From: Leucosporidium creatinivorum
Taxonomy: Eukaryota; Basidiomycota; Microbotryomycetes; Leucosporidiales; Leucosporidiaceae
Assembly (NCBI GenBank): GCA_001600635.1
Contig: BCKL01000010.1
Location: forward strand, 212,747-276,746
Direction: 5' to 3'
Length of the DNA: 64,000 bases
Part shown: positions 21,837 to 33,342 of the stretch, piece after piece
How the letters are laid out: each line of letters begins with the position of its first letter
How positions within the stretch are numbered: the first letter of the stretch is position 1
Program-made: the position numbers and the translations under genes
Notes under the pieces: generated by a model
Database searches by the model: none
Seen by the model: only the letters and a program-made list of their open reading frames with translations
What the model was told of the DNA's origin: nothing

Positions 21837-22569
21837 CGTCGCGAGCAGGGAGGAGTGAGAATGAGGAAGGAGAGAGGCAAAACCGAGCGAGGCCTTCTTA
21901 GCCTGGTGAACCTCGGGCTCTTGGTCGACCGGAGCGCCGCGCCGGTCGTGCATGCGTAGATGGGTTTGAGACTCGGGGTGCGAGTGCGAGAAGATGAGCT
22001 TCGGGTGTATGTACGCGCGGGTGGATCGGCTCGGCGCCATCGCCGAAGTTGAGTTCAACGGTCGTTGTTGGAGCTGTTGGAAGAGTTTACGGTTAGCGCT
22101 AGCCGTACCTAAAGGGTAACAAAGGTTGTGGTGCCGAAGCTATTCTGGCGGAAGCTCACCTTCATGCTTGAAGGAGCTGGAGAGAAGAGCTCGAGGCGAA
22201 GCTCGGCGCTGCTTCTCGGCAATCCCTTCGACTGATCACCTTCTGGCTTACTGGCGAGACGCTCTCCTCTCTCGCGTGGCTTCTGGAAGACCCCCTCAAA
22301 CACTTGAGCTCGAGCCTGATGGAACGAACGAACGACTCAAAGCTCGGGGAAGCGGGAGTCCGAAAGACCGAGATACTTTGGAGGAGGGTTGTCGACGCTG
22401 TAGACTTCTGCCGAAGTGAGGTTAGTACAGTTCCAAATAAACGCCAGAAGGTTGTGATTAGAGTCGTGTCCGAACATCTCACGTTGGCGAGCAGACCGGA
22501 CCGGACCGCCCTCGCTTCTCTCGGCCCTCACCTCCGCGTCCTACTGCCTAAGTTCGACTGACATTCACA
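21837..22569. other. Intergenic region between AP-3 mu 3' end and polygalacturonase promoter
   Basis: 733 bp holding the upstream region of the polygalacturonase gene (minus strand) and downstream of it the area next to the AP-3 mu stop. Around 22337-22531 (-) a short open stretch (with HNLLAFIWNCTNLTSAEVYS) looks vaguely like one leucine-rich repeat of an F-box/LRR protein, but it has no start, F-box or neighbours in frame; I do not call it a gene. No RNA gene or repeat seen. Confidence 0.4.
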
Positions 22570-24447
22570 TCAGCACCTGACCTCAATTTCTCCTTTCCCC
22601 CTCAGCCTGACGCCCTTGTAAATCGAATACCCCTCTCCGGCAACCTTGAGCGCCGAGATCCTCAATCCCGAGAAAGCGGAAGAGGGGGAGGCGAAAGAGA
22701 CGAGGAAGGAGGGTGGGGGTTTGGTGTGTGATGATCTGTTGTACCTCAACACATATCAGCGGTGCGAGCGAGCGGAGAGGAAGAGAAGGAGAGAGGCAAA
22801 GGACGAACGTGTAATACTGCCCGCTCAGCACTGCCGGTCGATCGGTGCTGGACAGCTCCTCCACCGACCACTCGAGCACCAATCCCTCATCCTCACTCTT
22901 CACCTCCCACCTCCCCGCACCGCCTCGCGCCTCCCCCTCCTTCGCATAAGCTCCACCACTCAGCGCAGCAGTCACCCCACTGACTCCCTTGCCTAGCGGT
23001 AGTCGCACTCGAAGATCTTTCAGAGGACGGGAGGAAGGTGCGCGAGAGGTGAGAGTGATGTGGAAGGAAGAGCCTTGGGTGCCGTGCGTGAGTGAGTGGG
23101 TGATGGAGAGTGGGAGGAGAGTTGTCGCGAGGGAGGTGGAGCGGGCGGTGGAGGTTGTCGAGGGGGAGGAGGAGAGGCCGGAGAGAGAGAAGCGCATGAG
23201 GGAGAAAGCGCCGTCCGCTGTTTTATCATCGTCTCGTCAGCTCCCATCGCCGAACTCGCTCAACTCGCCAAGAGAGAACCGAAACTCACGCGGCACAAAC
23301 GAAACGACCCTCTCCTTCCCCCACCTCGCATACCTCACACTACTATGGAACGCGCAATCCTCCAACGTGCTCGCGTCCGTGAAGCTCAGCGTCAAATCTG
23401 GCATCCCCGAGAGCCGAGATCGGCATGCTACGTCGCCTGCGATGGAGGCGGTGGCGATCTTGCCACTGGAGTCGAGGATGTAGGAGAGGTGTTCGGTGAG
23501 GTCGAAGTCTGTGAGCGCGGAGAGAGAGCGTCAGCGATGGACCGAGGAGAGGGAGAGGCAAGGGACGAACAAATCTCGTTCGAGTTGTACTTGATGCCTT
23601 GTCTCCGCCATGGCAGGGGCGAGGCGAGCAGAGCGTTTGCGGTGGATTGGGTAGCTACGGAAAGGCTGTTCAATGGACGACGGGTCATCAGATCTCGGCG
23701 CCGAGGGAGGAAGGGGAAGGAGGGCTCACCCAGCGACGTTGGCAGCTCCCAGAGCGACCTTGGCCAGCAGCTGCGACGGCGGCACCACCAGCTCTCGTAG
23801 CTGTGCTGCTTCCGAGAGTAACGGTCGACCTGAAGCCATCATCTCCTCGAGAAGGGCGAGGACGATATCGAAGTTGTCCTGCGAGGAGACCGAATCAGCT
23901 TCTGCAGGGTCCTAGAAGCGAGGGGAGCACACCTTGAGGCTTGCTTCCGTCACAGGACCGCCGATGTATCCTTCCAGGACCTCGTGTAGCTGGTTGAGGA
24001 AGGCGAGCGGCAGGACGGGGTCAACTGGAGGTCGTGGCGTCAGCCCAGCTTCTTACCACCCTACAGCACCAGCGAGGAGAGCTCACCATCTGCTGCTACC
24101 GGCGCCACAAACCTCAAGCCATTCCTCTCCACTTGACAGACGGCTTGTCCTCCAGCTCGACGTGACGTTTGGGTCCAGGGCTGGGTAGCTTCCTGCTTCT
24201 CTACAGCCTCCTCGTCGCTTGAGTCTTCTGTAGCAGTATAGTCTCCTTCCAATGATGGTACCCAAGCAATTGGATCCGAGCAAGCGAGGGCGGCGTCGAT
24301 GGCCAGAGCGGCGCGGAGAGGGTTGGCGAAGTGAGTGGAGAGGATCCGCCGTCTGTAGGGTGATAGGAGCAAGGTGAGATTGTAGATGATTAGTTGTTAC
24401 TACTGATGAGCGTACCCGTTCAAGTCGTTGATTGACACCCCTTGCAT
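22570..24447 (-). CDS. APM3: AP-3 adaptor complex mu subunit
   Basis: The AP-3 complex sorts cargo from the Golgi to the vacuole; its mu subunit binds tyrosine-based signals in cargo tails. The start is MQGVSINDLNG at 24447, followed after an intron by RRILSTHFANPLRAAL. The N-terminal longin part continues through an acidic insert to GLRFVAPVAAD and VDPVLPLAFLNQLHEVLEGY then TEASLKDNFDIVLALLEEMM. The mu-homology domain has GDVACRSRLSGMPDLTLSFT, VRYARWGKERVVSFVP and FSLMRFSLSG. The end is GYSIYKGVRLRGKGEIEVRC and stop, matching the family's final beta strand. About 500 residues are spread over at least seven exons. It shares a 122-bp divergent promoter with DNA2. Confidence 0.85.
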
Positions 24448-24569
24448 CTCGAGCTGAACGATCAGAAGCCAAGCCGCGACGTCCGACGAGCGCGAGGGGC
24501 TGTCCTCGCTCTCAGATCTCTCCAACTCACCTCGGCGACTACCTCTCAGCGAAGACGACTCGACAAAGG
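24448..24569. promoter_or_regulatory. Divergent promoter of AP-3 mu and DNA2
   Basis: The two start codons lie only 122 bp apart and point away from each other, so one short region must drive both genes. It contains pyrimidine-rich runs on the DNA2 side and no obvious TATA box. Confidence 0.5.
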
Positions 24570-27500
24570 ATGGCCAACGAGGCTGACTTCCTACAGAACC
24601 TGTTTGACGACCTCGACGCCTCTGTATTCGACCTGCCTCCCTCCTCTCCCCCCGTCGCCATCGCCTCGTCCTCTTCTCAGCTACTCCCTCCGCGCGCAGG
24701 CCCATCTTCCTCCCAGGTCAACCCACCAGCCTCATCATCAAGATCCAAGCCTCGTCCTTCTGTACCGCTACACGCCCGCGCTTCGCCAGACAGCACAACA
24801 ACAGCGACGCGACCAGCTCCTCAGCTTCCCCCGCCCAGCCCCTTTTGGAACGACCCGCTCTCCCGGCCCATCATCGGAACATTCCCTCCCCGTAATGCTG
24901 CAGCTATGCAGAGCGGCGGGATGAAGCGAGCAGGCGCGGGAAGTGGAGCAGGCGGCGCGGTCAAGAAGCGCGTCTCGCCTGCTGGCGTGCAGGCGAGGAA
25001 ACACGTCAAGATTGAGGTGGAGGAGGAGAAGGAGAATATAATGAGAAGCTTAATGAGAGAGCAGGAGGTCCGAGATGTCAAGGGCAAGGGGAAGGAGGTG
25101 GTCAAGGCCGAGGAGGTCGACTATGACGCGCTGATGGACGGTATGGACTGGGAGGAGGATGCTGGATGGGGTTCGTCACAGCCGAGTAAGAAGGAGGTCA
25201 AGGTGAGCTTTGCTGCGAGCTCTCTTCTGGCCGAGGAGTTTTGCAAAGCTGACTTCGGCGCTCATTCGGCGCTCATTCGGCGATCTCAGGTCCCACTCGG
25301 CAAGCAATACACGCGCTGCGTCGTCAAGAGCATTGTCGTAGGCGTACAGGAAGCTACCCGGAGACCTCAGAAGGTGAGCGAGTGTGCTGTACCCTCGATC
25401 GCTTGAAGGCTGACCTCGGCGATGGCTCTCGGGACGAATGCAGACCTTGACTGTTACTTCGGGGACCTTCACCGATACTCGCACTGTCGTATTGTGCGAT
25501 GATTGGATGGAGACCCCCGTCGAAGCAGGTGAGTTGTCCGGCTTGGCATTCTCTCCTCCAATCCTGACTTTCGACCTTGCCCTCCCTCCCTCCGCTCCCG
25601 TAGGCGACACCATCAACCTCGTCGGCGACTTCGACCCCAAGTCGACTCCATCGCTGACCGTCTCCCGACTCTCCGGCCTCCTCATCCTCCACCCCGACAT
25701 CCTCGTCTCTTCCACCAAAGTCGCCGACTCGGCTAGCTGTTCTCGCAAAGCCCTCCTCCAAGAGATCATCCGCACCGTCGGCGGCTCCACTCCCTCGCTC
25801 GTTTACGGCAACATGCTGCACGAGCTCCTGCAAGCTTGCATGACCGAGGGGAGGTGGGAGAGCGAGTGGAGGGAGAGCAAGATTGATGAGATTGTGGGGA
25901 GGGATGTGCAGAATCTGTGGGCTATGGATGTGCAGGTGGAGAAGGCCAGGGAGGCGATGAGGGAGAAGAGTAAGGCGTTTGGCGAGTTCAAGGAGATGTT
26001 TGTGGGTGGAAAGCAGCCCAAGGTGAGTCCCTGGCTCCGTTCTGTGGCTCTACAGATGTCGCTGACGAGTCGCGCTTCGACCGTTTGTCTACACGTAGCC
26101 GCACGCCTTCCTCTCCGACCTCCACTCCATCTCGGGCGTCGAAACTCGCCTCGCCATCACCGAAACGCTCTCGGTCGAGGAGGACATCTGGTCGCCCAAG
26201 TACGGTCTCAAGGGCAAGATCGACGTCTCGGTATCCGGTACACTTGTCGATGGAGGAGACGCTACCCAGCAGGGCATCGCTCGACACGAGGGCACGCTGC
26301 CGTTCGAGATCAAGACGGGCAGGACGAGCGCCGGGATGGAGCATCGAGCGCAGACGATGCTTTACACGCTGCTGATGAGCGATCGCTACGGTGCGTTGTC
26401 TTTTCTCTCCCCTCCCGTAGCTAGCTGACCTCTCCTTACCTCCCTCCACAGACGAGACCATCTCCTCCGGCCTGCTCTTCTACTCGCAATCCAATCAGGT
26501 CCTCCGCGTCAAAGCCGCCCGCAACGAGATCCGAGGCCTCCTCATCGCTCGCAACGAGTTCTCCACCTATCTCCATCGCCGTATGACGCTCTCGGTCGAC
26601 GGCTGGCCGGGATCGACGCCGAGTCAGTCGGTCAAGGAGGAGAAGGAGGTCGAGATGAAGAAGGAGAAGGAGGTCGAGGCTCATCCGGTAGATGAGGATG
26701 AGGAGGCGCTGTGGGGAGATGAGGATGGGACGGAAGCTATCTGGGACGAGGACGGTGCACCTCAGGATGTCGAGGAGGAGGAGGGTGAGAGGGAGCTGCT
26801 GCCGCCGCCGATCGATGATGAGCGGTCGTGCAAGAGGTGCTACGTCGCCGACGCCTGCATGCTCTTCCGCAAGGTTCGTTTGGTTGCGACTCGTCTCCAC
26901 AGGTGCGCGCAGAGAGCTGACTTGTCTTTCTCCGCAGGCTGTGGAGGGCGACACCGAGATCTCTACCGACGAGGACGCTCCACTGCAGCTCATGTACGAG
27001 GACAAGACGGGCTTCCTCACCGAGCAGCACACGACCTTCTTCAAGAAGTGGGAGAAGCTCATCAGCTACGAGGAGCAGGAGCTCGTGAGGTTCAAGAAGG
27101 AGATTTGGACCATGGGCGCCGAGGAGAGGATGAAGGTGGGAAGGTGTGTGGCCTCGCATCAGTCTTCACCGCAGAGATGCACCAGCTGATCTTCTTTCTG
27201 CATCTGCTCTCCGAAAACCTCGCAGGTGCATCGCCAACATGTCCATCGACACCTCCTACCGCCCTCCCGAGGCTCCTGGCGCCGGCAAGATGCATCGCTA
27301 CACTTACCGACTTCACCACGCCATCCCACTCGCCACTCAGGCCACCTCGAGTCAGCACGCCGCACGATCATTTCTCGGCGGCAGCATCTCGACTGGCGAC
27401 CCCATCGTCGTCTCGCTCGAGCAACCTCACGTCCTCTCCATCTCTCGCGGCTTCGTCCTCGAGGTCACCGCCCATCACATCGTACTCGGTCTCGACCACT

Positions 27501-29510
27501 CGCTCGTCGACACCCCTCAGGCGGCGAGGCAGCTTCCCAGCTCAACTCAAGCGAGCGACCTCATCTTCCGTATCGACAAGGACGAGCTCGCGGCGGGCAT
27601 GGGCCGTATCAGGGACAACATCATCCAGCTCTTCGTCGCCAAGGGAGACGAGAAGCGTCGCCGTCTCGTCGTGGATCTCGAGGCGCCCGAGTTCGACGAT
27701 AGCCTCGTCGCATCCGGCTCGACCACGAGAAGAAAGCTCATTCCCTCGCATCTCAACGAGGATCAGGAGCGAGCGGTGGAGAAGGTGCTGAGCGCAAGGG
27801 ATTACGCTCTGATCATGGGCTTCCCTGGAACGGGCAAGACGACCACCATCGCCGAGATCCTCAAGGCGCTCGCCAAGGCCGGCAAGTCGGTGCTTCTCAC
27901 GTCTTACACCCACTCGGCCGTCGACAACATTCTACTCAAGGTCAAGGACGCCGGTCTCAGCATTCTTAGGCTCGGTAATCGCGACAAGGTGTGCTTGAGC
28001 GACTACAGCTGGGCATCGAAGACGAGCTGACCGAAGACTCCCCTCCCTCAGATCATGCCCGCTCTTCACCACCTCACGCTCGACCCCGAGAACAAAGCGA
28101 CGTCCCTTGCACAGCTTGACAACCAGCTCATGATGCCTCAGATCGTCGCGACGACTTGCCTCGGCATCAACGAGTGAGCTCGCGTTGCCTTCCCTATCTC
28201 GTCCAGCTCTCACTGATCTGGCCTCCCGCTATTTGCACTCAGGCCCATCTTTACCAAACGCACTTTCGACGTCTGCATCGTCGACGAGGCTTCGCAAGTT
28301 ACGCTGCCGACCTGCCTCGGCCCTATGCGCTTCGCCAAGACCTTCATTCTCGTCGGAGACCACAAGCAGCTCCCTCCACTAGTGCGTCTACTCTTGGCTT
28401 TTCTGAAGAGCTGGGCTCATCCTTGCAACTTTACAGGTCCGCAACCAAGCAGCTCGCAAGGGAGGCCTTGACGTCTCGCTCTTCAAGCTCCTCGCCGACC
28501 AACATCCCAACGCCGTCGTCGAGCTCGCTCACCAGTACCGCATGAACGAGGACATCATGTACCTCTCCAACAAGCTCGTATACGAGGACAAGCTCAAGAT
28601 CGGAGCGCCCGACGTCGCGGCGCAGAAGCTCGAGTTGCCGAAGAGGGAGGCGTTGGCAGATGAGAAGCCGTGGTTGAGAGAGTTGCTGAAGCCTGAGTGA
28701 GTGAAGCTCGCTTGATGCCGCGGATAGGCCTCGCGCTGACCGAGCCACTCCCTCAGACGAGCCGTCATCTTCGTCGACACCGACCAGCTCCCCGCTCGCG
28801 AGCAGAAGAAGGGCTCGCTCACCGAGAACGAGATGGAGGCTCGCCTGGTCACCGAGGCCAGTCTTCAAAGAATCTGGTCTCGACCCCTTGCTGACTTCTA
28901 TCCCTCTACAGACCGCCGACGCACTCGTCCGCTGTGGAGTCGCCGAGACCGACATCGGAGTCATCGCCCTGTACCGCCAGCAAATCAAGCTCATCGCTCG
29001 CAAGCTCGTGCATCTCCCCGAAGTCGAGATCCTCACCGCCGACCGCAGTCAAGGTCGTGACAAGCCCTGCATCCTCATGTCTCTCACGAGGTCGAACGCT
29101 GAAGGACAGGTGAGCCATCTTTCGCTACGCACTCGAGCCTGCGCTGATCCCTTCACACTCTCCAGATCGGCGAGCTGCTCAAAGATTGGCGTCGGATCAA
29201 CGTCTGCCTCACTCGCGCCAAGTCCAAGCTCATCGTCTTTGGCTCTCGTTCGACCCTCGGCGCCGCCCCTCTCGACCACCTTCAACGCTTCTTCGCCGCC
29301 GTCGACGCCAAGGGATGGACCTACACCCTACCAAAGGAAGCAGGCGAGTGCTTGAGCACCCCTCGAGCTCAGGTGAAGCGCGAGGTGAAGGAGGAGGAGC
29401 GCGTCGACAGCTCGTCGTCGCCCTCGGCGCCGAAGAAGATGAGGAAGGGAGGCGGTGCGCTCGCTCTCGGCGGTCCCTTGTCGCAAGACGTGGTCAATAG
29501 CTTGTTGTAG
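24570..29510 (+). CDS. DNA2: DNA2 nuclease/helicase
   Basis: DNA2 cuts single-stranded flaps during Okazaki fragment maturation and resects double-strand breaks. After a disordered N-terminus come the RecB-type nuclease parts: first Fe-S cysteine in [36 protein letters not shown] and PFEIKTGR (D, E-x-K active site), then the last three cluster cysteines in [14 protein letters not shown] (C-x2-C-x5-C). The superfamily 1 helicase follows: [16 protein letters not shown] (Walker A), [12 protein letters not shown] (Walker B), [11 protein letters not shown] (motif III), [13 protein letters not shown] (motif IV), [20 protein letters not shown] (motif V) and [17 protein letters not shown] (motif VI). 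About 1,300 residues, interrupted by roughly 15 or more short introns; I did not sum every exon. The start is chosen at [16 protein letters not shown], the first ATG after the divergent promoter. A basic tail closes the protein. All key catalytic residues are present. Confidence 0.93.
25253..25283 (+). repeat. Short tandem repeat of a TCGGCG word inside a DNA2 intron
   Basis: The first DNA2 intron has the 11-nt unit TTCGGCGCTCA twice in full and a third partial copy (TTCGGCGATCT) just before the CAG acceptor. The same hexamer occurs singly in most other introns of the window. Confidence 0.7.
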
Positions 29511-29623
29511 TCGTTTCGTCGTTTGCTATTTGCATCTTGGTTATCCAGCCCCATCTCCGACTTCCCGCGCCGAGAGCCATCTTAACGCTCCTCATCCACC
29601 GTCGCCGAGAACCTCCCTCCTGC

Positions 29624-30407
29624 TCACCTCCAGCCGCCTAGCCACCTCGACTGTAGTCTGAGCTTGCCACTCTTGGGCATGATGAGTGGCTCCTGGAAGC
29701 CCTCCCATAGAATCTTCGAAACGACCTCCTCCTTGACCTCCGCTCCCTTTGCCGGCGCGCGCTTCCCTGGCCTCCCGAGAGGCGTGGAGAAAAGTTCAGA
29801 CATCTTAATGATGACTTCTTCGACCGAGATGGGTGCTCCTGGACGGCTGCTCCTCACGTCTCCGCTCTTCGAGCCGCTGCCGAGAGTGAGGCGGCCGAGG
29901 GGAGGAGAGGTGGCATTGTCGTGACGAGAGAGAAGCTGTAGGACCTTGCACTTTTTGCGCTGCCTGTTGGAAGCTCTAAGGGCGTTCTCCTTACGAGAAG
30001 GTTGCTGTTGGAAGTCCCAGCTGCTAACCGGCTCCGCATCTTGGCGAGAGCGGGTGAACGAGATGGTCTTCCCTGTGACTTCTACGACAAGCTCCGTCTG
30101 CCGAACGAGGAAGAGAGGGTGTAGCTCAATCTTGGCGCCTGTCTTGACCCGACCGAGCGGGGAGCGGAACCGGACGACGTCAAAAGTCGAGTGCTGCTCG
30201 GCGAGGAGCGTCAAGAAGTCGAGTGAGGTCCTCTTCTGGTCGAGGAGACGAGTTGAGGCGTCCGGATCTACTACTCACCTCCACCACTTCTCTGAGCTCT
30301 CGACACGCCCCAGCCATCCGACTCAGCTCGTGAAAAGAGAAGCCGCGCAGAATGATGAGCCACAGCTCGACGGGAAGGCCTGTAGTGGACGGCGAGCGTT
30401 CGAGCAT
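29624..30407 (-). CDS. F-box protein, sub-family B (member 2)
   Basis: Exons 30407-30279 and 30193-29624 give 232 aa in phase. The F-box (LPVELWLIILRGFSFHELSR, then AGACRELREVVE) ends at the intron, the same place as in its relatives. The second exon opens HSTFDVVRFRSPLG and ELHPLFLVRQ, comparable with FDAHLFR and LHPVF in sub-family A. The later NATSPPLGRLTLG and RPGAPISVEEVII match the 6259-7158 protein (NATSPPF, PGAPLSVED), defining sub-family B. The C-terminus is basic. It may recognise a substrate for SCF ubiquitination; the target is unknown. It lies tail to tail with DNA2, 113 bp between stops. An acceptor other than the one at 30194-30196 is possible. Confidence 0.68.
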
Positions 30408-30732
30408 GTAGTCCTAGATGTCTACGAATCCCCGCGGGGAGGCGCCAAGGGAGAGGAAGCGAGCTGACGAAGGAAGAGAAAGAGAGGAAGGCTCGAGTCT
30501 CCAGCTCCTGAGTCGCTTCCGGCTCTTCTTGAGCTGCATCTGGTCAAGTCGAGCTGCAGCAAGCCGAATCTACTAGCTTTGCGACTCTCACTTATCGTGT
30601 ATCTGCAGTCCAGGCCTTTCCAGCACGAGCTATAATGCTATAAGCTCTCGCCGAGCTTTCGCCAAGCCACAGCACGATCCGACCTGCTCCTTCTTCAAAC
30701 AGCTTTAGCCGCTTCTCGCCCGGCGAGTACGT
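30408..30732. other. Intergenic gap between two minus-strand F-box genes
   Basis: 325 bp containing the promoter of the 29624-30407 gene and the 3' end of the 30733-31587 gene. I see no other gene, RNA or repeat. Confidence 0.45.
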
Positions 30733-31587
30733 TCAGCTCAGCTTCCAGTGCGTTGAACGAGATGAGACGACCCACCAGTAGTTTCGAGAGACGTAAGGGT
30801 GAGTCTTGAGCACGATCGTTTCGGAGTCCTTGACCGTCGGCTTCTGCCAACCCCTCCAATGCGCACCGGGAGTACTCTCTAGCAGCTCCTCGAGATATTT
30901 AGGGTCACCATACTCGTCCTGATGGTCGTGCGAGTCCTTCGAAGCGAGCCCACAGGCTTCTCCGCCCCACCGCTCGTCGGTCTCTCTGAAAGGCTCGTTC
31001 CAGAGGTCGACGATCGTCCTGAGTAGGTCGCCGAGCTTGAGACCCTTTCCGCCTTCGCTCTTGATCAACGCTCCTTCCGCAACGCCGTGCAACGAAACCA
31101 TAGCGCTCGAAGGGAAGGTAACGAACTCGCCCTCGGCGATGTTCAGTGCGAGGACGGGCCAGTCGTGCTTGATGCCGGGGATGGTCAACTCTTCCTCATC
31201 TCCAGGCAAGATGTCGATCTCGTTGAGGACGGGGTGGAGGCGAGGCCGAGTCTCAAGGCTGAGAGGCGACGACGAGGGAGAGCAGCGGAAGAGGTGGGTG
31301 GAGGCGAGGCCGAGTCTCAAGGCTGAGAGGCGACGACGAGGGAGAGCAGCGGAAGAGGTGGGCGTCGAAGCGGGGAGTCTGTAGGATGGTAGAGCATCGT
31401 CAGCTACCAGAAGTACTCGCTGAGCTCTACTTCTGCTCCCACGCACCTTGATGATATCGTTGAAGCTCTTACAGACCCTCTGCGCTCGCTTGAGATCAAA
31501 GTAGCTGCAGCGCGAGAGGATGTCGAGCCAGACTTCGGGCGGTAGAGGGCTGCATTTGGAGCTATCCTCTTTGTCATGTGGAGCCAT
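30733..31587 (-). CDS. F-box protein, sub-family A (member 2), frame depends on retaining its intron
   Basis: The F-box (LPPEVWLDILSRCSYFDLKR, AQRVCKSFNDIIK) ends at a normal-looking 68-nt intron (31446-31379, GTGCGT..GCTGAC..CTACAG), in the family position. Splicing it yields TPRFDAHLFRCSPSSSPLS, exactly as in relatives, but a 64-bp tandem duplication in the second exon (31234-31361) then shifts the frame to an early stop. Leaving the intron in adds 68 nt, and 68+64=132 is divisible by three, so the unspliced reading is open for 284 codons and rejoins the family sequence at RPRLHPVLNEIDI. Downstream are GEFVTFPSSAMVSLHGV and GKGLKLGDLLRTIVDLWNEP, the sub-family A signature. Either a recent pseudogene, an allele or assembly artefact, or a gene rescued by intron retention. 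Confidence 0.65.
   Translation of the reverse strand: MAPHDKEDSSKCSPLPPEVWLDILSRCSYFDLKRAQRVCKSFNDIIKVRGSRSRAQRVLLVADDALPSYRLPASTPTSSAALPRRRLSALRLGLASTHLFRCSPSSSPLSLETRPRLHPVLNEIDILPGDEEELTIPGIKHDWPVLALNIAEGEFVTFPSSAMVSLHGVAEGALIKSEGGKGLKLGDLLRTIVDLWNEPFRETDERWGGEACGLASKDSHDHQDEYGDPKYLEELLESTPGAHWRGWQKPTVKDSETIVLKTHPYVSRNYWWVVSSRSTHWKLS
31234..31361. repeat. 64-bp tandem duplication within an F-box gene exon
   Basis: Two adjacent copies, 31234-31297 and 31298-31361, appear identical base for base across the unit beginning GTGGAGGCGAGGCCGAGTC. Because 64 is not a multiple of three, the duplication changes the reading frame of the exon it sits in. The perfect identity suggests that it is very young or an assembly artefact. 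Confidence 0.9.
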
Positions 31588-31831
31588 CTTGAGCGTGGGA
31601 AGCGAAGTGAAGAGACGAGACGACGTTGTGGGAGGAGCGAGAGAGCGACGCCGAGCGAGAGAGCAGCTGAGTTGAGGGGCTGCGTGCGCTCCGTCTCTCT
31701 GCTTGGAAGACCAGGGGACGAGTTCCAGTGAGATATAGTACCTGCTATATGTACTGCATGTGCGACTACGATAGAAGAAACGAGATACAGAGAACGGAAA
31801 CCAGAGGCCGCTCGGCGAACAATCGGTTCGT

Positions 31832-33342
31832 TTAAGGAGGGCCTGCGCAGCGGGATCAGCCTCGTACCTCTCACATTCCGCGTTGAAAACTCACAGAAAG
31901 TAAGTGTGTAAGAAGCCTGCTTCTCCGAAGGGCAGGTCCAGAGGGCACTGCCGCTCGACTCGTCGTCTGCGAGCAAACGAGAGGTCAGCGCCGAGCGCCG
32001 AGATCGTTGAGCCAGGCGAGAGCTTACAGGCGTAGGCGTACGCGTCGGGGCAGGCGTTCTTGCTACTCAATGGAGACTAGCGGTCAGTGGAGCAACGAGA
32101 CGGGCAGGGGAGAAGAGCTTACAAGACCGAGTAATGTTCGACGCCCGAGGGAGGGCAGGTGGCGGGGGTGTCGTACTTGCCCTGTGAGCATGGAAGATAC
32201 AAAGTTAGGTAATGAGGTCTCAATTCAGCGACAAAAATAACCGCGAGCTCACCGAGCAGCAGTTGGGGCTGTTGGAAGGGTCGCCCGAAAGGTTGGCCGA
32301 GCACGACGTCTTGCAGCCGACGACGTAGCCGTTAAAGTCGTAGACGGAGACTGAGGGGCGAGAAGATCGTCGGTATAGTGCAGGGGGAAATGAAGAAGGA
32401 AGCAAGGCAAGTCAGCACCCTTCCCTCTCTCGCCAAGGCCATTGCCGAACTTACGCTCGGCTGGGCAAACGGCATTGATGTCGCTGTGGCACTCGGGCAC
32501 GGCGCATCCAGCGTCATTTTCGATGCGCATGGGAAGGTTTGCGCCGTCGACATTGCTAACATCAAACCAGTCCTGTCCTGTATCTCCTTCGTGGAGGTTC
32601 CACTCGCCGAGAGTGACAGGAGGAACGCCTGTACCGCCGACGGTGGCGCAGAGGAGGCCGCCATTGCACTGTGGATGGAGAAGAGTGTGTCAGAAAGCGC
32701 CCGAGGTCAGTGGCTATGAGAAGCACTCACGCCACCGGTCAAGCAGGTCGAGGGAAGGGTCGAGCCCGAACAGAAGTCACAGTTGCGGCGGCCCCCTGCA
32801 GGCGATGAGACGGTCAGTCAGGCGCCCACAAGCTCAATGCAAAGCTAGGATCCTCACAGATCCTCCCGTTCCAGTCGTTAGGCGGCAACAAGCGCAAGTG
32901 ATGAGCGAGAGTGATCGCCGACTCGGAGCTCTTCACCGCGCCGCTTCAGCTCACGAGATCAAACTCTACAGCGGTGTACTTCTGCGCCTCCCATCCAGTG
33001 GGGTAGCTGGGCGCCGTACCACCCGAGGTGAACTTTGCTGGCCTGGTGAACGATGAGCGCAGGGTGTCAGCTTGAGCGGTTGAACGCCAACTCGGAGCAG
33101 CCGGCTAGAAGGTAGGGAGGGACATACCAGATGGTGAAGGGGCAGCCATTGTCTGTATAAAGGTAAAATGAGTGGTGAGAGGTCGACAGCAAGGTAGTGT
33201 GTCAGCTCTGAGCGATACAAGACGAGGGGAGCCGACGCCGAGCGGCGAGAAATGACCTACAGACGGTCATGGTGCGCGCCATCACAGTCGAAGAGGCGCT
33301 CACGAGAGCGAGAAGGGTAGACAGCCTGTGGTGGTCAAGCAT
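31832..33342 (-). CDS. Thaumatin-like protein (secreted)
   Basis: Thaumatin-like proteins are disulfide-rich extracellular proteins; some fungal ones bind or cut beta-1,3-glucan (GH152) and may remodel the cell wall. It starts MLDHHRLSTLLALVSASSTV (signal peptide). After an intron the mature part begins MTVYNGCPFTIWPAKFTSGG, then TGWEAQKYTAVEFDLV. Further exons give RNCDFCSGSTLPSTCLTGG, CNGGLLCATVGGTGVPPVTL, GQDWFDVSNVDGANLPMRI, DFNGYVVGCKTSCSANL, NCCSG, TPATCPPSGVEHYS, KNACPDAYAYA and ASYTLTFC. The last intron splits the C codon and is followed by PP and TAA at 31834-31832. The many cysteines follow the family spacing, and acidic residues of the cleft (E, D, D) are visible. Around 250 residues, at least eight exons. 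Confidence 0.9.

Noticed and set aside
22337-22531. Short minus-strand stretch resembling one leucine-rich repeat
   Set aside because: Too short, no F-box, no start and no in-frame neighbours; could be chance. Kept only as a note in the intergenic entry.
31234-31361. Tandem duplication considered as a minisatellite or mobile-element footprint
   Set aside because: Only two copies, fully inside an exon, no terminal repeats; better explained as a simple slippage or assembly duplication.
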